60,748 bases of DNA, taken from Mangrovibacter yixingensis. GTDB taxonomy: Bacteria > Pseudomonadota > Gammaproteobacteria > Enterobacterales > Enterobacteriaceae. The stretch's first letter is position 1, and each line of letters opens with the position of its first letter. The stretch spans positions 1 to 60,748 of the forward strand of contig NZ_JAIVKM010000013.1 of assembly GCF_020523985.1 (NCBI RefSeq), read 5' to 3'. Positions 1 to 10,279 of this stretch are shown here, piece after piece. The notes under the pieces are model-generated. The model was not told the DNA's origin, did not search any database, and was given only the letters and a program-made list of their open reading frames with translations. Made by a program: the position numbers and the translations under genes.

Positions 1-280
1 GGTGTTAGTGGCCTCGAAATCGTTGAGGCGTGCCTGGCGGGCCGGGGCTGCCTGCAGGGATGCAGGCAGAGCGACGGGAGGCAGGAGGCCGACTCGGAGC
101 GGTACCCGAAAAGCCTGCCAGGGTAAGCCGAATGTCCGCGTAGCGGCGATTTTGCCAGCCACCCACGGGGGTGCAGGGGGGACGGCCCCCCTGCGTGCGC
201 CGGGCGCAGCTGGTGAGTGAAACCTGTGTGGCTGACACGGCGCGCAACAGGCGCTGTACTGGCAGGCCACTTGGTACGTG
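1..280. repeat. GC-rich, hairpin-dense intergenic sequence (dispersed-repeat-like)
   Basis: No convincing gene is visible. The stretch is much richer in G+C than its neighbours and holds strong hairpins: an 8-bp stem at 49-68 (TGCCTGCA / TGCAGGCA) and a 9-bp G/C stem at 173-194. Positions 5-43 recur inverted at 13390-13428. The general texture (purine-rich GC blocks, a G5-6/C5-6 hairpin, GTGA motifs) resembles the repeats at 13.4 and 14.4 kb, but no full alignment is evident. It is probably one edge of a mobile or dispersed non-coding element that continues left of the window. Confidence 0.5.
5..43 (+). repeat. 39-nt inverted repeat, copy 1 (partner at 13390-13428)
   Basis: These 39 nt match the reverse complement of 13390-13428 with one mismatch. 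The two copies bracket the whole sodA-TRAP-rha-grxB block in inverted orientation. Each contains the imperfect palindrome CCTCGAAATCGTTGAGG. Confidence 0.8.
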
Positions 281-308
281 AGTTTAATGATATTTAATCC
301 CGCGCTAT

Positions 309-347
309 AAAAAGAAGAAGGCCTGCAAATGCGGGCCTTCTTCTTTT
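309..347. terminator. Bidirectional terminator downstream of sodA
   Basis: A perfect 13-bp stem (311-323 with 334-346) with a 10-nt loop is flanked by an A-tract on one side and a T-tract on the other, so it can end transcripts in both directions. It lies about 100 nt past the sodA stop codon. Confidence 0.85.
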
Positions 348-449
348 ACGCTGGACCAATCCCCGGAGCAGGCGCATACCATTGCCTGTTCACCACACTC
401 CCTGTGCCAAACTCCGGTTCCTGTACAGCTCTTGTTTTACTGAACCGTA

Positions 450-1070
450 TTATTTCACTGATGCGAAACGGGCAGCGGCTTCGTCCCAGTTCACCACGTT
501 CCAGAATGCTTTAATGTAGTCCGGGCGGCGGTTCTGGAATTTCAGGTAGTAAGCGTGTTCCCACACATCCAGGCCAACAATCGGGAAGCCGGAAGCGCCA
601 GAAATAGCTTCACCCATCAGCGGGCTGTCCTGGTTAGCGGTAGAAACCACGGCCAGTTTGCCATCTTTTACCACCAGCCACGCCCAGCCAGAGCCAAAGC
701 GGGTTGCAGCAGCTTTTTCAAATGTTTCCTGGAAGCTTTCAACGCTACCAAAATCACGTTCGATGGCCGCTTTCAGGTCGCCCTGCAAAGTGGTGCCGGT
801 TTTCAGGCCTTTCCAGAACAGGCTGTGGTTAGCATGGCCACCCGCGTTGTTACGCAGTACGGTTTGTTTGTCTGCCGGTAATTCAGCCAGTTTGGTGATC
901 AGCTCTTCAGCAGACAGAGAAGCGAACTCTGGCAGGCTTTCCAGCGCAGCATTCGCGTTATTCACGTAGGTCTGATGGTGCTTAGTGTGATGGATTTCCA
1001 TCGTCATTTTGTCGAAGTGCGGTTCCAGCGCGTCATAAGCATAAGGCAGGGATGGCAGTGTATAACTCAT
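450..1070 (-). CDS. sodA: Superoxide dismutase [Mn]
   Basis: Cytoplasmic manganese superoxide dismutase, converting superoxide to hydrogen peroxide and oxygen. The 206-aa length equals E. coli SodA. The four metal ligands are all present: H27, H82, D168 and H172 (in the [10 protein letters not shown] block). The start at 1070 (MSYTLPSL) was chosen over the longer in-frame opening because it matches the family N-terminus and follows a GGAGAT ribosome site. It is a single-gene unit: its own promoter overlaps a Fur box at 1127-1162 and it ends at the hairpin at 309-347. Nothing is unusual about the protein. Confidence 0.97.
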   Translation of the reverse strand: MSYTLPSLPYAYDALEPHFDKMTMEIHHTKHHQTYVNNANAALESLPEFASLSAEELITKLAELPADKQTVLRNNAGGHANHSLFWKGLKTGTTLQGDLKAAIERDFGSVESFQETFEKAAATRFGSGWAWLVVKDGKLAVVSTANQDSPLMGEAISGASGFPIVGLDVWEHAYYLKFQNRRPDYIKAFWNVVNWDEAAARFASVK

Positions 1071-1126
1071 CGTTCTCATCTCCATTATTGTCGGGCGGCT
1101 GTTAGCGCCGCGTAATCAGTTTGGTC

Positions 1127-1162
1127 ATTATAGTTATTTAAATGATATTGAAAATGATTATC
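1127..1162 (-). promoter_or_regulatory. sodA promoter with Fur box
   Basis: Reading on the minus strand, a TATAAT -10 (1127-1132) is preceded after 16 nt by TTTTCA (1149-1154). A 19-nt sequence at 1144-1162 matches the Fur consensus at 16 of 19 positions and overlaps the -35. This agrees with the known iron (Fur) repression of sodA in E. coli. Start of transcription is inferred near 1120, giving a leader of about 50 nt. Confidence 0.8.
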
Positions 1163-1368
1163 AATGCCGTATAGAGTGTGTGGTTTTTCATCACTCTGAT
1201 GAAAAAAACGCCATATATAGTGAAAAGTAAAAGTGTGACAACCCCCGCCAGTACCCTGTTTTTCTCGCCAGTTTTTACCTGTTACTGGCAAAACTACAAA
1301 GGTTATTCCCCCCTGTTTCAACGTACATTTCAGCTCAATGGCGAAAATAAAATAATGGACTGATTTAT

Positions 1369-2346
1369 ATGAAACGAAATATCAGAAACATCTTACCCTG
1401 CCTGTTCGCCCTGTTTTTCTCTCTCTCCAGCCACGCAGAAACGGTGTTACGCATTGCTTATGCAGAAAACAGCCAGCCAGTGAAAGACGCGCTGCATTAC
1501 CTGGGCGAACAGATAGAACAACGCACCCAGGGCGATATTAAAGTGCTCTGGTTTCCGGACGGGCAACTGGGGGGCGAGCGTGAACTGGTGGAGCTGGCAC
1601 AAGTGGGGGTTGTGGATATTACCAAGGTCTCTTCGGGTTTACTGGAAAGCTTTTCGCCTTACTACGGCGTGTTTTCTCTGCCGTATCTGTTTAATAGCAA
1701 AACGCATTTCTATGCGGTAATGGACAACCCGGACATTATGCGGCCGGTGTATGAATCCACCGCGCCACAAGGGTTCACCGGTATTGGCTGGTTCGATTCC
1801 GGCGCTCGTAATTTTTATATGAGCAAAGGCCCCATTCATAGCATTAACGACCTGAAAGGGAAAAAAATCCGGGTTATGCAGAGTGAAACCGCCATCACCA
1901 CGTTGCGGTTACTGGGTGCATCACCGATTGCCATGAGCCAGGCCGAAGTTTACACCTCGCTCCAGCAAGGCATTCTGGATGGTGCCGAAAATAACGAATT
2001 CGCGCTGACCATCGCTCGCCACGGTGAAGTGGCACGTTATTACACCTACGACATGCACACCCGTATTCCCGACATCCTGCTAATGAGTAACCTCACCAAA
2101 GAAAAACTGACCCCGGAACAACTGGCGATTGTGCAACAGGCCGTGAAAGACGCAATCGAGTTCGAAAAAGCCGCGTGGGATAAAGCCATTGAAGACACCA
2201 AACAGCTCGCCGTCAGCCAGTTTGGTGTGGTGTTTAACGATATTGACCTTGCGCCATTCCAGCAAGCCGTCCAGCCCATTTACCAAAGTCTGGAGAGTAA
2301 ACCGGCGTTGAATGAGCTGTATCAACAAATTCGCGCAATGGAATAA
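1369..2346 (+). CDS. TRAP transporter substrate-binding protein (DctP family)
   Basis: Periplasmic solute receptor of a tripartite ATP-independent periplasmic transporter. 325 aa; residues 1-23 form a Sec signal peptide ending in SHA before ETVLR. The mature part has the DctP fold signatures: FPDGQLGGERELVE near 62-75, R147 and R168 (KKIRVMQ) in the positions that usually hold the ligand carboxylate, and the QQGILDGAENN block near 199-209. It is the first gene of a compact set with the Q and M membrane subunits. The ligand cannot be read from sequence; a sugar acid (uronate or aldonate) is the usual class for DctP receptors in enteric bacteria, and the rhamnose genes next door make a pectin-derived acid plausible (inference). 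Confidence 0.9.
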   Translation: MKRNIRNILPCLFALFFSLSSHAETVLRIAYAENSQPVKDALHYLGEQIEQRTQGDIKVLWFPDGQLGGERELVELAQVGVVDITKVSSGLLESFSPYYGVFSLPYLFNSKTHFYAVMDNPDIMRPVYESTAPQGFTGIGWFDSGARNFYMSKGPIHSINDLKGKKIRVMQSETAITTLRLLGASPIAMSQAEVYTSLQQGILDGAENNEFALTIARHGEVARYYTYDMHTRIPDILLMSNLTKEKLTPEQLAIVQQAVKDAIEFEKAAWDKAIEDTKQLAVSQFGVVFNDIDLAPFQQAVQPIYQSLESKPALNELYQQIRAME

Positions 2347-2363
2347 CACAAGAGGAAGGGGTT

Positions 2364-2879
2364 ATGAATAATATCCGACGCATGCTGGACCGGGGTCTGG
2401 AGATTGTGGGCGGCACACTGCTCGCCATGATGGTGGTGGTAGTTTGTTGGCAGGTCATCAGCCGCTATGTGATGGGCGCACCCAGCATCTGGACTGAAGA
2501 GCTGTTGCGCTTTTCTTTGGTATGGCTCTCTATGCTGGGTATGGCCTACGTGTGCGGGAAACAAGAACATATCAGCCTGACTCTGCTACTCAATAAAGCA
2601 CCTGAACATTTGCGCGCCTGGTGGATGCTGGTGCTGCAACTCACATTTGCGCTTTTCTCACTGTATATCCTGATTATTGGCGGGTTAAAAATCTCGGGGA
2701 TCTCCATGCTCCAGGTATCACCTGTACTGCAAATTCCCATGGGCCAGGTCTACTACGCCCTGCCGGTTTCTGGCCTGCTTATCATTGTTTACAGCATCCT
2801 GAATATTACCGCGACTGTGAAAAGTTTACGTAGTGCGCCACAAACAACCACCCCGTCTCTGGAGGAAAACCATGATTGA
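2364..2879 (+). CDS. TRAP transporter small membrane subunit (DctQ family)
   Basis: Four-helix small membrane subunit that links the periplasmic receptor to the large permease subunit. 171 aa with hydrophobic segments near 13-35, 48-66, 89-110 and 127-148, the usual DctQ pattern. It starts 17 nt after the receptor gene behind an AGGAAGGGG ribosome site, and its last 8 nt overlap the next gene, so the three are one transcription unit. No truncation or unusual feature is seen. Confidence 0.9.
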   Translation: MNNIRRMLDRGLEIVGGTLLAMMVVVVCWQVISRYVMGAPSIWTEELLRFSLVWLSMLGMAYVCGKQEHISLTLLLNKAPEHLRAWWMLVLQLTFALFSLYILIIGGLKISGISMLQVSPVLQIPMGQVYYALPVSGLLIIVYSILNITATVKSLRSAPQTTTPSLEENHD

Positions 2880-4179
2880 TCCCGTTCTGGCCTCCGGGCT
2901 GTTAATCGCTGTGTTTGTGGCACTACTGGCGTTAGGTGCGCCCATTGGTATCTGCATTGTGGTAGCCTCCTGCAGCACCATGCTGCTGGTACTGCCATTT
3001 GATATCGCCATGTTTGCCACGGCACAGAAAATGTTTTCCAGCCTGGACAGCTTCTCTTTGCTGGCTGTCCCTTTCTTTATTCTCTCCGGGGTCATTATGA
3101 ACAGCGGGGGGATTGCCACCCGGCTGGTGAATTTCGCCAAGCTGTTTACTGGCAGGCTGCCGGGCTCCCTCTCTTATACCAACATCGTTGGCAATATGAT
3201 GTTTGGCGCAATTTCCGGCTCAGCCATAGCTGCTTCTACTTCTATTGGCGGCGTGATGGTGCCTATGAGCGCCAAAGAAGGCTATAACCGGGGTTTTGCT
3301 TCAGCCGTTAACATTGCTTCTGCACCCACGGGAATGCTCATCCCGCCGACAACCGCATTCATTCTCTATGCGCTGGCAAGTGGTGGAACATCTATTGCTG
3401 CCTTGTTTGCAGGTGGCATGGTGGCGGGCTGCTTGTGGGGCATGGGCTGTATGCTGGTAACACTGGTGGTGGCAAAACGGAATAACTACCGTGTCTTTTT
3501 CGCCCTGCAAAAAGGTGTTGCCTGGAAAGTCACACTGGAAGCTGTACCCAGCCTGTTGCTGATTGTGATTATTGTGGGCGGCATTGTGATGGGGATTTTT
3601 ACCGCTATTGAGGCCTCAGCCATTGCGGTGGTATATACCCTGTTTCTGACTCTGGTGTTGTACAAAACGTTATCAGTGAAAGATTTACCCGGCGTCTTTG
3701 TGCAAACCGTGGTGATGACCGGCATTATTATGTTCCTGCTTGCCACCTCTTCTGCCATGTCGTTTTCCATGTCGATAACCAGCATTCCGGCGGCGCTCAG
3801 CGAATTATTACTGGGCATATCCGAGAACAAGATCGTGATTTTGCTGGTGATTACTGCATTTTTGCTGGTAATTGGCGCCTTTATGGATATTGGTCCGGCC
3901 ATTCTGATTTTCACGCCGATCCTGTTGCCGATTATGGTGAAACTGGGCGTCGATCCGGTGCATTTTGGGATCATTATGATCTACAACCTGGCGATCGGGA
4001 CGATCACGCCCCCCGTTGGCAGTGGGTTGTATGTCGGTGCCAGTGTTGGCCGGGTAAAAGTGGAAGACGTCATCCGCCCGTTAATGCCCTTCTACGCCGC
4101 GATTATCAGCGTGCTGCTGCTAATAACCTTTGTACCTGAAGTCACACTATTCCTGCCCCGCTTACTGGGCGTGATGTAA
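2872..4179 (+). CDS. TRAP transporter large permease subunit (DctM family)
   Basis: Large inner-membrane subunit of the TRAP transporter; it carries the Na+-coupled translocation path. 435 aa, hydrophobic throughout, with the DctM-typical GAISGSAIAASTSIGGVMVP block, the PPTTAFILYA block and the C-terminal ITPPVGSGLYV block. The start MIDPVLASG at 2872 was chosen because it overlaps the Q-subunit end by 8 nt and follows a GGAGG-like site (tctggaggaaaacc). A hairpin terminator at 4188-4219 closes the operon before rhaT. Confidence 0.92.
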   Translation: MIDPVLASGLLIAVFVALLALGAPIGICIVVASCSTMLLVLPFDIAMFATAQKMFSSLDSFSLLAVPFFILSGVIMNSGGIATRLVNFAKLFTGRLPGSLSYTNIVGNMMFGAISGSAIAASTSIGGVMVPMSAKEGYNRGFASAVNIASAPTGMLIPPTTAFILYALASGGTSIAALFAGGMVAGCLWGMGCMLVTLVVAKRNNYRVFFALQKGVAWKVTLEAVPSLLLIVIIVGGIVMGIFTAIEASAIAVVYTLFLTLVLYKTLSVKDLPGVFVQTVVMTGIIMFLLATSSAMSFSMSITSIPAALSELLLGISENKIVILLVITAFLLVIGAFMDIGPAILIFTPILLPIMVKLGVDPVHFGIIMIYNLAIGTITPPVGSGLYVGASVGRVKVEDVIRPLMPFYAAIISVLLLITFVPEVTLFLPRLLGVM

Positions 4180-4187
4180 TGGATTCT

Positions 4188-4219
4188 GCCCGCCAGCTCA
4201 TATTACTGGCGGGCTCTTT
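4188..4219 (+). terminator. Terminator of the TRAP operon
   Basis: A perfect 9-bp stem GCCCGCCAG / CTGGCGGGC (4188-4196 with 4206-4214) is followed by TCTTT. It separates the TRAP genes from rhaT. The remaining 220 nt up to rhaT should hold its promoter; I see a weak half CRP-like TGTGA at about 4290 but no site I would assert. Confidence 0.8.
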
Positions 4220-4441
4220 GGCAACGGGAAGCGTGTTTTTCCTGGGAAAAGCATCGAATTTACCGCAAATTATTCACCAAAATACTGAATTGTGATCTTC
4301 ATCGCGCCCACCCACTGTTTTTTGCCAGCTTTCATCACCCCGCGTCATTTGCCTGAAGGTTCATAATGACGCCACCCCATACACTCGCCAGTATCAGGTG
4401 CATTTACGCGCCCGGCATTCAATAACAACGAGGGTTTGAGG

Positions 4442-5476
4442 ATGAATGACGCCATTACCATGGGGATTTTATGGCATCTGGTTGGCGCAGCCAGCGCTGC
4501 CTGCTTTTACGCCCCTTTTAAGAAAGTAAAAAACTGGTCATGGGAAACCATGTGGTCGGTCGGCGGGATAGTTTCATGGATTGTGCTGCCCTGGCTGGTC
4601 AGCGCTATTTTGTTGCCTCACTTCTGGGCTTATTACAGTTCATTCAGCCTGTCGACACTGCTGCCAGTATTCCTGTTCGGCGCAATGTGGGGGGTAGGTA
4701 ACATCAACTATGGCCTGACGATGCGTTACCTGGGCATGTCGATGGGGATTGGGATAGCCATCGGTATTACCCTGATTGTGGGTACGCTAATGACCCCGAT
4801 TATCAATGGCAAATTTGATGTGCTGATTGGAACCGAAGGTGGCCGAATGACTCTGGCAGGCGTTCTGGTAGCGCTAATTGGGGTTGCCATTGTTACCCGT
4901 GCAGGCCAGTTAAAAGAACGCAAAATGGGTATCAAGGCCGAGGACTTTAACCTGAAAAAAGGCCTGATCCTCGCCATCATGTGCGGGATATTCTCTGCCG
5001 GGATGTCTTTCGCCATGGATGCCGCCAAACCAATGCATGAAGCCGCAGCGGCATTAGGTGTTGACCCGTTATATGTTGCCCTGCCGAGCTATGTCATCAT
5101 CATGGGCGGTGGTGCAGTCGTGAACCTTGGCTTCTGTTTTGTTCGCCTGGCAAAAGTGAAAGACCTTTCTGTGAAAGCCGATTTCTCACTGGCAAAACCA
5201 CTGATTATCACCAACGTATTACTTTCCATGTTGGGTGGATTAATGTGGTACCTGCAGTTCTTCTTCTATGCCTGGGGACACGCCAAAATCCCGGCACAGT
5301 ACGACTACATGAGCTGGATGCTGCATATGAGCTTCTATGTGTTGTGTGGTGGTCTGGTTGGGCTGGTGCTCAAAGAGTGGAACAATGCGGGCCGCCGCCC
5401 GGTGGGTGTGTTGAGTGTTGGTTGTGTGGTGATTATCATCGCCGCCAATATTGTTGGCCTGGGTATGGCGCAATAA
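4442..5476 (+). CDS. rhaT: L-rhamnose/H+ symporter
   Basis: Inner-membrane proton symporter for L-rhamnose (and L-lyxose), DMT-superfamily relative with about ten helices. 344 aa, the same length as E. coli RhaT, and alignable throughout by eye (for example [20 protein letters not shown] and the [17 protein letters not shown] loop). The ATG at 4442 was preferred to an upstream TTG because it gives the family length and lies 7 nt after CGAGGG. It faces the rhaR stop, with a 26-nt convergent spacer. RhaS control is expected from the E. coli regulon. Confidence 0.97.
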   Translation: MNDAITMGILWHLVGAASAACFYAPFKKVKNWSWETMWSVGGIVSWIVLPWLVSAILLPHFWAYYSSFSLSTLLPVFLFGAMWGVGNINYGLTMRYLGMSMGIGIAIGITLIVGTLMTPIINGKFDVLIGTEGGRMTLAGVLVALIGVAIVTRAGQLKERKMGIKAEDFNLKKGLILAIMCGIFSAGMSFAMDAAKPMHEAAAALGVDPLYVALPSYVIIMGGGAVVNLGFCFVRLAKVKDLSVKADFSLAKPLIITNVLLSMLGGLMWYLQFFFYAWGHAKIPAQYDYMSWMLHMSFYVLCGGLVGLVLKEWNNAGRRPVGVLSVGCVVIIIAANIVGLGMAQ

Positions 5477-5502
5477 AGCGAATATCCGGCCCTACCGCAA
5501 AC

Positions 5503-6333
5503 TTAACGCTGGCGCCACAACCGTGGCGTCATGCCTGTTTCACGTGTGAAAACCACCGAAAAGTAGTTACTGTCTTCAAAGCCACAGCGCGTGGCAATAT
5601 CACTGATTAACAACTCGGTATTGCGTAATAAATATTGTGCGTGGCACAGGCGCTGCTGGCGCAAATACTGACTAATACTCATGCCGGTGCGCTGGCGAAA
5701 TAACTGGCGCAGCGCCCGCTCAGATAACTGGTGGCGGCCACAAAACTCAGCTAAATCAAACGGTGAATCCAGGCTCTGGCCCAGTGCTGCCATCAGAAAA
5801 TCCAGGTTTTCCCCCGAGTTTGGGGTCTGGGCTGGCTGGTAACGGTGGCGTTTCAGCGTTACCAATAATTGCAAAAACAAACTCTCTATGGCATAGCCGG
5901 AAAGATTGTCTTCCTGGCGTAAAGTTTCAGTTTCCAGGTGGTCAATCAGTGGCTTTGCCAGCGCCATACCCTGGCTGTCCAGCCGCCAGCGTGGGTCTGT
6001 AAAAGTGGTGCGTTCACCTGGAAGTAATTCTCCCCAGTTTACATTCAGCGTAAGCCGCTCCGGGCAATAAATCACATTGTGTAACACCAGGTCGTTCACT
6101 ACTTCATAGCTGTGCCGGTCTTGCGCCCGCACATAAAACAGGTCGCCACAGGTAATGCGATAAGGCCTGTCGTTAAGCACATGCAGGCCATTGCCGCGCC
6201 ACACCAGAACCAGTTCGCAAAATTCATGAGTATGTTCGGCAAAGATATTTTGCGGATAGCGGTCCGCCACCACCACAGGCTGGGTAGCGGAAGTGAAAAA
6301 ATCATTTTTTTTCAGGATTAGCTGGCAGGACAC
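5503..6333 (-). CDS. rhaR: AraC-family activator RhaR
   Basis: L-rhamnose-responsive activator that turns on rhaSR transcription. 276 aa (E. coli 282). The N-terminal cupin sensor domain (about 20-140) has the conserved [20 protein letters not shown] stretch. The C-terminal AraC domain (about 175-276) shows two helix-turn-helix units, ending [19 protein letters not shown]. It follows rhaS by 72 nt on the same strand, so the pair is one operon, read divergently from rhaB. The C-terminus is a few residues shorter than in E. coli. Confidence 0.95.
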   Translation of the reverse strand: MSCQLILKKNDFFTSATQPVVVADRYPQNIFAEHTHEFCELVLVWRGNGLHVLNDRPYRITCGDLFYVRAQDRHSYEVVNDLVLHNVIYCPERLTLNVNWGELLPGERTTFTDPRWRLDSQGMALAKPLIDHLETETLRQEDNLSGYAIESLFLQLLVTLKRHRYQPAQTPNSGENLDFLMAALGQSLDSPFDLAEFCGRHQLSERALRQLFRQRTGMSISQYLRQQRLCHAQYLLRNTELLISDIATRCGFEDSNYFSVVFTRETGMTPRLWRQR

Positions 6334-6405
6334 AGGACCGCTCCGGTTATCACGTAACGGGCATTATTGATTCTTCCCACTAAAAAATCGGTGATAACCT
6401 TCGCG

Positions 6406-7242
6406 TTACTGAAGTTGCGTGTCACGCCCCAGGCGAATATCCCGTGGCGACCAGGTGAACTCACGTTTAAACAACGTCGAAAAATGGTTACTGTCACCAA
6501 ACCCGCACTGGTAAGCGATGTTTGTGATGCTTTCTTCGGAATGGCGCAACAAGTGACGGGCTTTAATCAGCCGCAAGCGGTTGAGGTAGCGCTGGGGAGT
6601 TAACCCGGTGCGCTGTTTAAGCTGGCGGTGCAGCGTGCGTAATGAAAGCGCATGTTGCTCTGCAAGCTCATCCCAACAAACATCTTCTGCAAAATGCATT
6701 TCCAACCAGCTCAGTAACTGGTCCACTCTGCCTTCCGGGCTGGGGTGGTTCTGGGCAAGGCTACCCTGGCGTAACAACACCAACAGTTGCATAAAGGCCA
6801 TTTCTCTACAGGCCACTGCATTGATTTCGGTATTATCGCCAGCAAGTTCCAGTTGGTTCAGTAAAGGCTTAATTTGCTGCAGTACATTCTGGCTAACACG
6901 CCAGTGCGAAGGGTAAAAACCATCTAACTCTTGCGGTAAGAGCTTTTCCAGGCCGGAAATAAAGCTGAATCCGCCGGGAGAGCGGTACAACACATTGGTC
7001 AGAAACAAGTTTTCAGTATGTTCATATAAATGCCGATCATGCTCACGCACAAAACACACCGAACCGCCACTCAGGGTATAGGGCTGCCCATTAAAAATGT
7101 GGGTGCCAGTTCCGTGCTCAACAATCACGATTTCACAAAAATCATGGTGATGTTCTGGAAATGCCACCTGTGGCAAACGAGGCTCTATTGCCACACAAGC
7201 GCCCTTCGATGGGAAAAAATCAACGCTATGTAATACCGTCAT
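6406..7242 (-). CDS. rhaS: AraC-family activator RhaS
   Basis: L-rhamnose-dependent activator of rhaBAD and rhaT. Exactly 278 aa as in E. coli. The cupin sensor ([19 protein letters not shown]) and the AraC DNA-binding domain ([20 protein letters not shown] and the second helix-turn-helix around [16 protein letters not shown]) are both intact. The start [12 protein letters not shown] at 7242 has a GGAGG site 6 nt upstream. A five-residue N-terminal extension is possible but unlike the family. It shares the 7243-7544 control region with rhaB. Confidence 0.97.
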   Translation of the reverse strand: MTVLHSVDFFPSKGACVAIEPRLPQVAFPEHHHDFCEIVIVEHGTGTHIFNGQPYTLSGGSVCFVREHDRHLYEHTENLFLTNVLYRSPGGFSFISGLEKLLPQELDGFYPSHWRVSQNVLQQIKPLLNQLELAGDNTEINAVACREMAFMQLLVLLRQGSLAQNHPSPEGRVDQLLSWLEMHFAEDVCWDELAEQHALSLRTLHRQLKQRTGLTPQRYLNRLRLIKARHLLRHSEESITNIAYQCGFGDSNHFSTLFKREFTWSPRDIRLGRDTQLQ

Positions 7243-7417
7243 CATTACCTCCCACACTCAGTTAAGGTGAACTGATAGTAGATAAGCGCCGGTATTGTCA
7301 CCTTAAGTTTTTGACGTAAAAAACGCAGTTCTGCGCCGTTTTTTCAAGAAACAGCCGGTATTCTTCGAAACTGTGGAAAACATCACACCACATACTTTTC
7401 ACGGATAAACAGCAAAC

Positions 7418-7512
7418 TGTGAAGTGCCTCACGTTCAACTTTATCTGCTTGCCAGCACTAATTTTCCGTTGTCATTGGTAAAAAGGTGACAAGGGTAGCC
7501 ACTCCTTAGACT
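7418..7512 (+). promoter_or_regulatory. rhaBAD promoter: CRP site, RhaS site and -10
   Basis: The 302-nt gap between rhaS and rhaB holds a CRP site at 7418-7433 (TGTGA-N6-TCACG). Next to it (about 7437-7490) is a segment that aligns with the E. coli RhaS site (CACGTTCA, CTTGCCA and ATTTTCC blocks). A TTAGACT -10 sits at 7506-7512. From these, the transcription start would be near 7519 and the CRP centre about -93, matching the E. coli geometry of -92.5. The rhaSR promoter must lie in 7260-7400; I cannot place it exactly. Confidence 0.8.
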
Positions 7513-7544
7513 GACGGGTATCAACTTCAGAAAGGATACCCATC

Positions 7545-9017
7545 ATGACGATTCGCCATTGCGTCGCGGTTGACCTGGGCGCCTCAAGTGGCCGGGTAAT
7601 GCTGGCAACTTACGACAACATTCAGCGCCAGGTGGCGTTAACAGAAATTCACCGCTTCACTAATTGCCTGAAAGCGGTTGATGGTTTTGACACCTGGGAT
7701 GTAGACAAACTGGAGCAGGAAATCCGCACAGGACTGCAGCAAGTTTGCGACCGCGGTATTACTGTAGACAGCATTGGCATTGACACCTGGGGCGTGGATT
7801 TTGTCCTGATTGATGCCAATGGCCAGCGGGTTGGCCTGCCGGTTTCCTACCGTGACAGCCGCACAGATGGCGTGATGTCTGGTGCATTTCGCACACTGGG
7901 TAAAGAAGCTATTTACCGCAAAACCGGCATCCAGTTCCTGCCATTCAATACCCTGTACCAACTAAGAGCACTGGCTGAACAACAACCAGAACTGCAGGGC
8001 CAGGTCGCCCATGCCTTACTGATCCCCGATTACCTGGCGTTTCGCCTTACCGGCAACCTCAACTGGGAATACACCAACGCCACAACCACCCAACTGGTGA
8101 ATATCAACACCGACAACTGGGACCAGGAACTGCTGGACTGGGCAGGTGTGCCAGCCCACTGGTTTGGCGCACCCACACACCCCGGCAACCTGATTGGCCA
8201 CTGGGTATGCCGTGAAGGGAAACGTATTCCACTGGTTTCTGTCGCCACCCACGATACTGCCAGCGCAGTGCTTTCAGTGCCGCTGCAAAGCAAAAACGCT
8301 GCATGGATTTCTTCTGGCACCTGGTCTCTGATGGGCTTTGAGAGCCGCCGCCCCTGGACCAGCCCGGCAGCACTGGCCGCTAACATCACCAATGAAGGCG
8401 GTGCCGAAGGGCGCTACCGGGTGCTGAAAAACATTATGGGCCTGTGGTTACTACAACGAGTCTGCCGTGAGTACCAGGTCACTGATTTGCCAGATTTGAT
8501 TGAGCGGGCAAAAGCGCTCCCTGCCTGCCGTTCGCTGATTAACCCTAACGATGACCGGTTTATCAACCCAGAAAATATGGCACGGGAAATTCAGGCTGCC
8601 TGCCGGGAAACCCATCAGGCGATTCCGGAAGATGATGCCCAGCTGGCGCGCTGCATTTTCGACAGCCTGGCGCTGCTCTACGCCGACACATTGCGTGAAC
8701 TGGCTCAGCTGCGCAACCGCCCGTTCGATACTCTGCACATTGTTGGCGGTGGCAGCCAAAACCATTTCCTTAACCAGCTTTGTGCTGACGCCTGCGGCAT
8801 ACCTGTTATCGCGGGCCCAACAGAAGCCTCAACTCTGGGCAATATCGGCTGCCAGCTCATGGCGCTGGATGACATCCACGATGTCGATGACTTCCGCTAT
8901 GTGGTGTTCAGCAGCCAACCACTTATCCATTTTCAACCCGATTCAGACAGTGAAATTGCCCGCTATGTCGCGCAGTTTCCACAACAACTTCAACCGAATA
9001 AGGAGCTTTGCGCATGA
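7545..9017 (+). CDS. rhaB: L-rhamnulokinase
   Basis: FGGY-family sugar kinase that makes L-rhamnulose 1-phosphate from L-rhamnulose and ATP. 490 aa (E. coli 489). The phosphate-binding motif DLGASSGR starts at residue 10. The family block [13 protein letters not shown] and the C-terminal ATP-binding HIVGGGSQN and [10 protein letters not shown] blocks are present. The ATG at 7545 has AAGGATA upstream. Its stop overlaps the rhaA start (ATGA), so translation is coupled. Under RhaS/CRP control from the promoter just upstream. Confidence 0.97.
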   Translation: MTIRHCVAVDLGASSGRVMLATYDNIQRQVALTEIHRFTNCLKAVDGFDTWDVDKLEQEIRTGLQQVCDRGITVDSIGIDTWGVDFVLIDANGQRVGLPVSYRDSRTDGVMSGAFRTLGKEAIYRKTGIQFLPFNTLYQLRALAEQQPELQGQVAHALLIPDYLAFRLTGNLNWEYTNATTTQLVNINTDNWDQELLDWAGVPAHWFGAPTHPGNLIGHWVCREGKRIPLVSVATHDTASAVLSVPLQSKNAAWISSGTWSLMGFESRRPWTSPAALAANITNEGGAEGRYRVLKNIMGLWLLQRVCREYQVTDLPDLIERAKALPACRSLINPNDDRFINPENMAREIQAACRETHQAIPEDDAQLARCIFDSLALLYADTLRELAQLRNRPFDTLHIVGGGSQNHFLNQLCADACGIPVIAGPTEASTLGNIGCQLMALDDIHDVDDFRYVVFSSQPLIHFQPDSDSEIARYVAQFPQQLQPNKELCA

Positions 9018-10270
9018 GCACTCAACTTGATCAAGCCTGGGAACTGGCAAAACAACGCTTTGCTGCCGCTGGTGTGGATGCTGAAAAAGCCCTGCAACAA
9101 CTGGACCGCCTGCCTGTATCTATGCACTGCTGGCAGGGCGATGATGTCGTGGGCTTCGAAAACCCTGAAGGCGCGCTAACTGGCGGCATTCAGGCCACCG
9201 GTAATTACCCAGGGAAAGCACGCACCGCCGAAGAATTACGGGCGGATTTAGAGCAAGCGATGAGCCTGATCCCCGGGCCAAAACGCCTGAACCTGCACGC
9301 TATTTATCTGGAATCGGCAACACCTGTTGAACGCAATGAAATAAAACCAGAACATTTCACCAACTGGGTGAACTGGGCGAAAGCGCAAAAACTGGGTCTG
9401 GATTTTAACCCCACTTGCTTCTCGCACCCGCTGAGTGCAGATGGCTTCACGCTGTCACACCCGGACGAAAAAATTCGCCAGTTCTGGATTGATCACTGCA
9501 AAGCCAGCCGCCGTATTTCCGCCTATTTTGGCGAACAGTTGGGCACGCCATCAGTCATGAATATCTGGATCCCGGATGGCATGAAAGACATCACGGTAGA
9601 CCGCCTTGCCCCGCGCCAGCGTTTACTGGCCGCACTGGATGAAATCATCAGTGAAAAACTCAACCCGGCTCACCATATCGATGCCGTAGAAAGCAAACTG
9701 TTCGGTATTGGCGCAGAAAGCTACACCGTGGGCTCCAGCGAGTTCTATATGGGTTACGCCAGCAGTCGTCAAACTGCGTTGTGTTTAGATGCTGGTCACT
9801 TCCACCCAACCGAAGTTATCTCCGACAAAATCTCCGCCGCCATGTTGTATGTGCCGCGCCTGTTGCTGCACGTCAGCCGCCCGGTACGCTGGGACAGCGA
9901 CCATGTGGTCCTGCTCGATGATGAAACCCAGGCCATCGCCAGTGAAATTGTGCGCAACGACTTGTTCGACCGCGTACACATCGGCCTCGATTTCTTTGAT
10001 GCCTCTATTAACCGTATCGCCGCCTGGGTCATTGGCACCCGCAATATGAAAAAAGCCCTGCTGCGCGCCTTACTGGAACCTACAGCCAAACTGCGCCAGT
10101 TAGAACTGGAAGGCGACTATACGGCACGCCTGGCGCTGCTCGAAGAGCAAAAATCGCTGCCATGGCAGGCAGTCTGGGAACGTTATTGCCAACAACACGA
10201 TACCCCGGCTGATGCCTCCTGGCTCACCACCGTTCGCCATTATGAAAACGACGTTTTACGTCAACGCTAA
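9014..10270 (+). CDS. rhaA: L-rhamnose isomerase
   Basis: Metal-dependent (Mn/Zn) isomerase converting L-rhamnose to L-rhamnulose, first step of the pathway. 418 aa (E. coli 419), highly conserved throughout (for example [20 protein letters not shown] and DAGHFHPTE, which carry metal ligands). The start [12 protein letters not shown] at 9014 overlaps the rhaB stop by 4 nt and follows AAGGAGC. Second gene of the rhaBAD operon. Nothing unusual. Confidence 0.97.
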   Translation: MSTQLDQAWELAKQRFAAAGVDAEKALQQLDRLPVSMHCWQGDDVVGFENPEGALTGGIQATGNYPGKARTAEELRADLEQAMSLIPGPKRLNLHAIYLESATPVERNEIKPEHFTNWVNWAKAQKLGLDFNPTCFSHPLSADGFTLSHPDEKIRQFWIDHCKASRRISAYFGEQLGTPSVMNIWIPDGMKDITVDRLAPRQRLLAALDEIISEKLNPAHHIDAVESKLFGIGAESYTVGSSEFYMGYASSRQTALCLDAGHFHPTEVISDKISAAMLYVPRLLLHVSRPVRWDSDHVVLLDDETQAIASEIVRNDLFDRVHIGLDFFDASINRIAAWVIGTRNMKKALLRALLEPTAKLRQLELEGDYTARLALLEEQKSLPWQAVWERYCQQHDTPADASWLTTVRHYENDVLRQR

Positions 10271-10279
10271 GGAGTTCAC

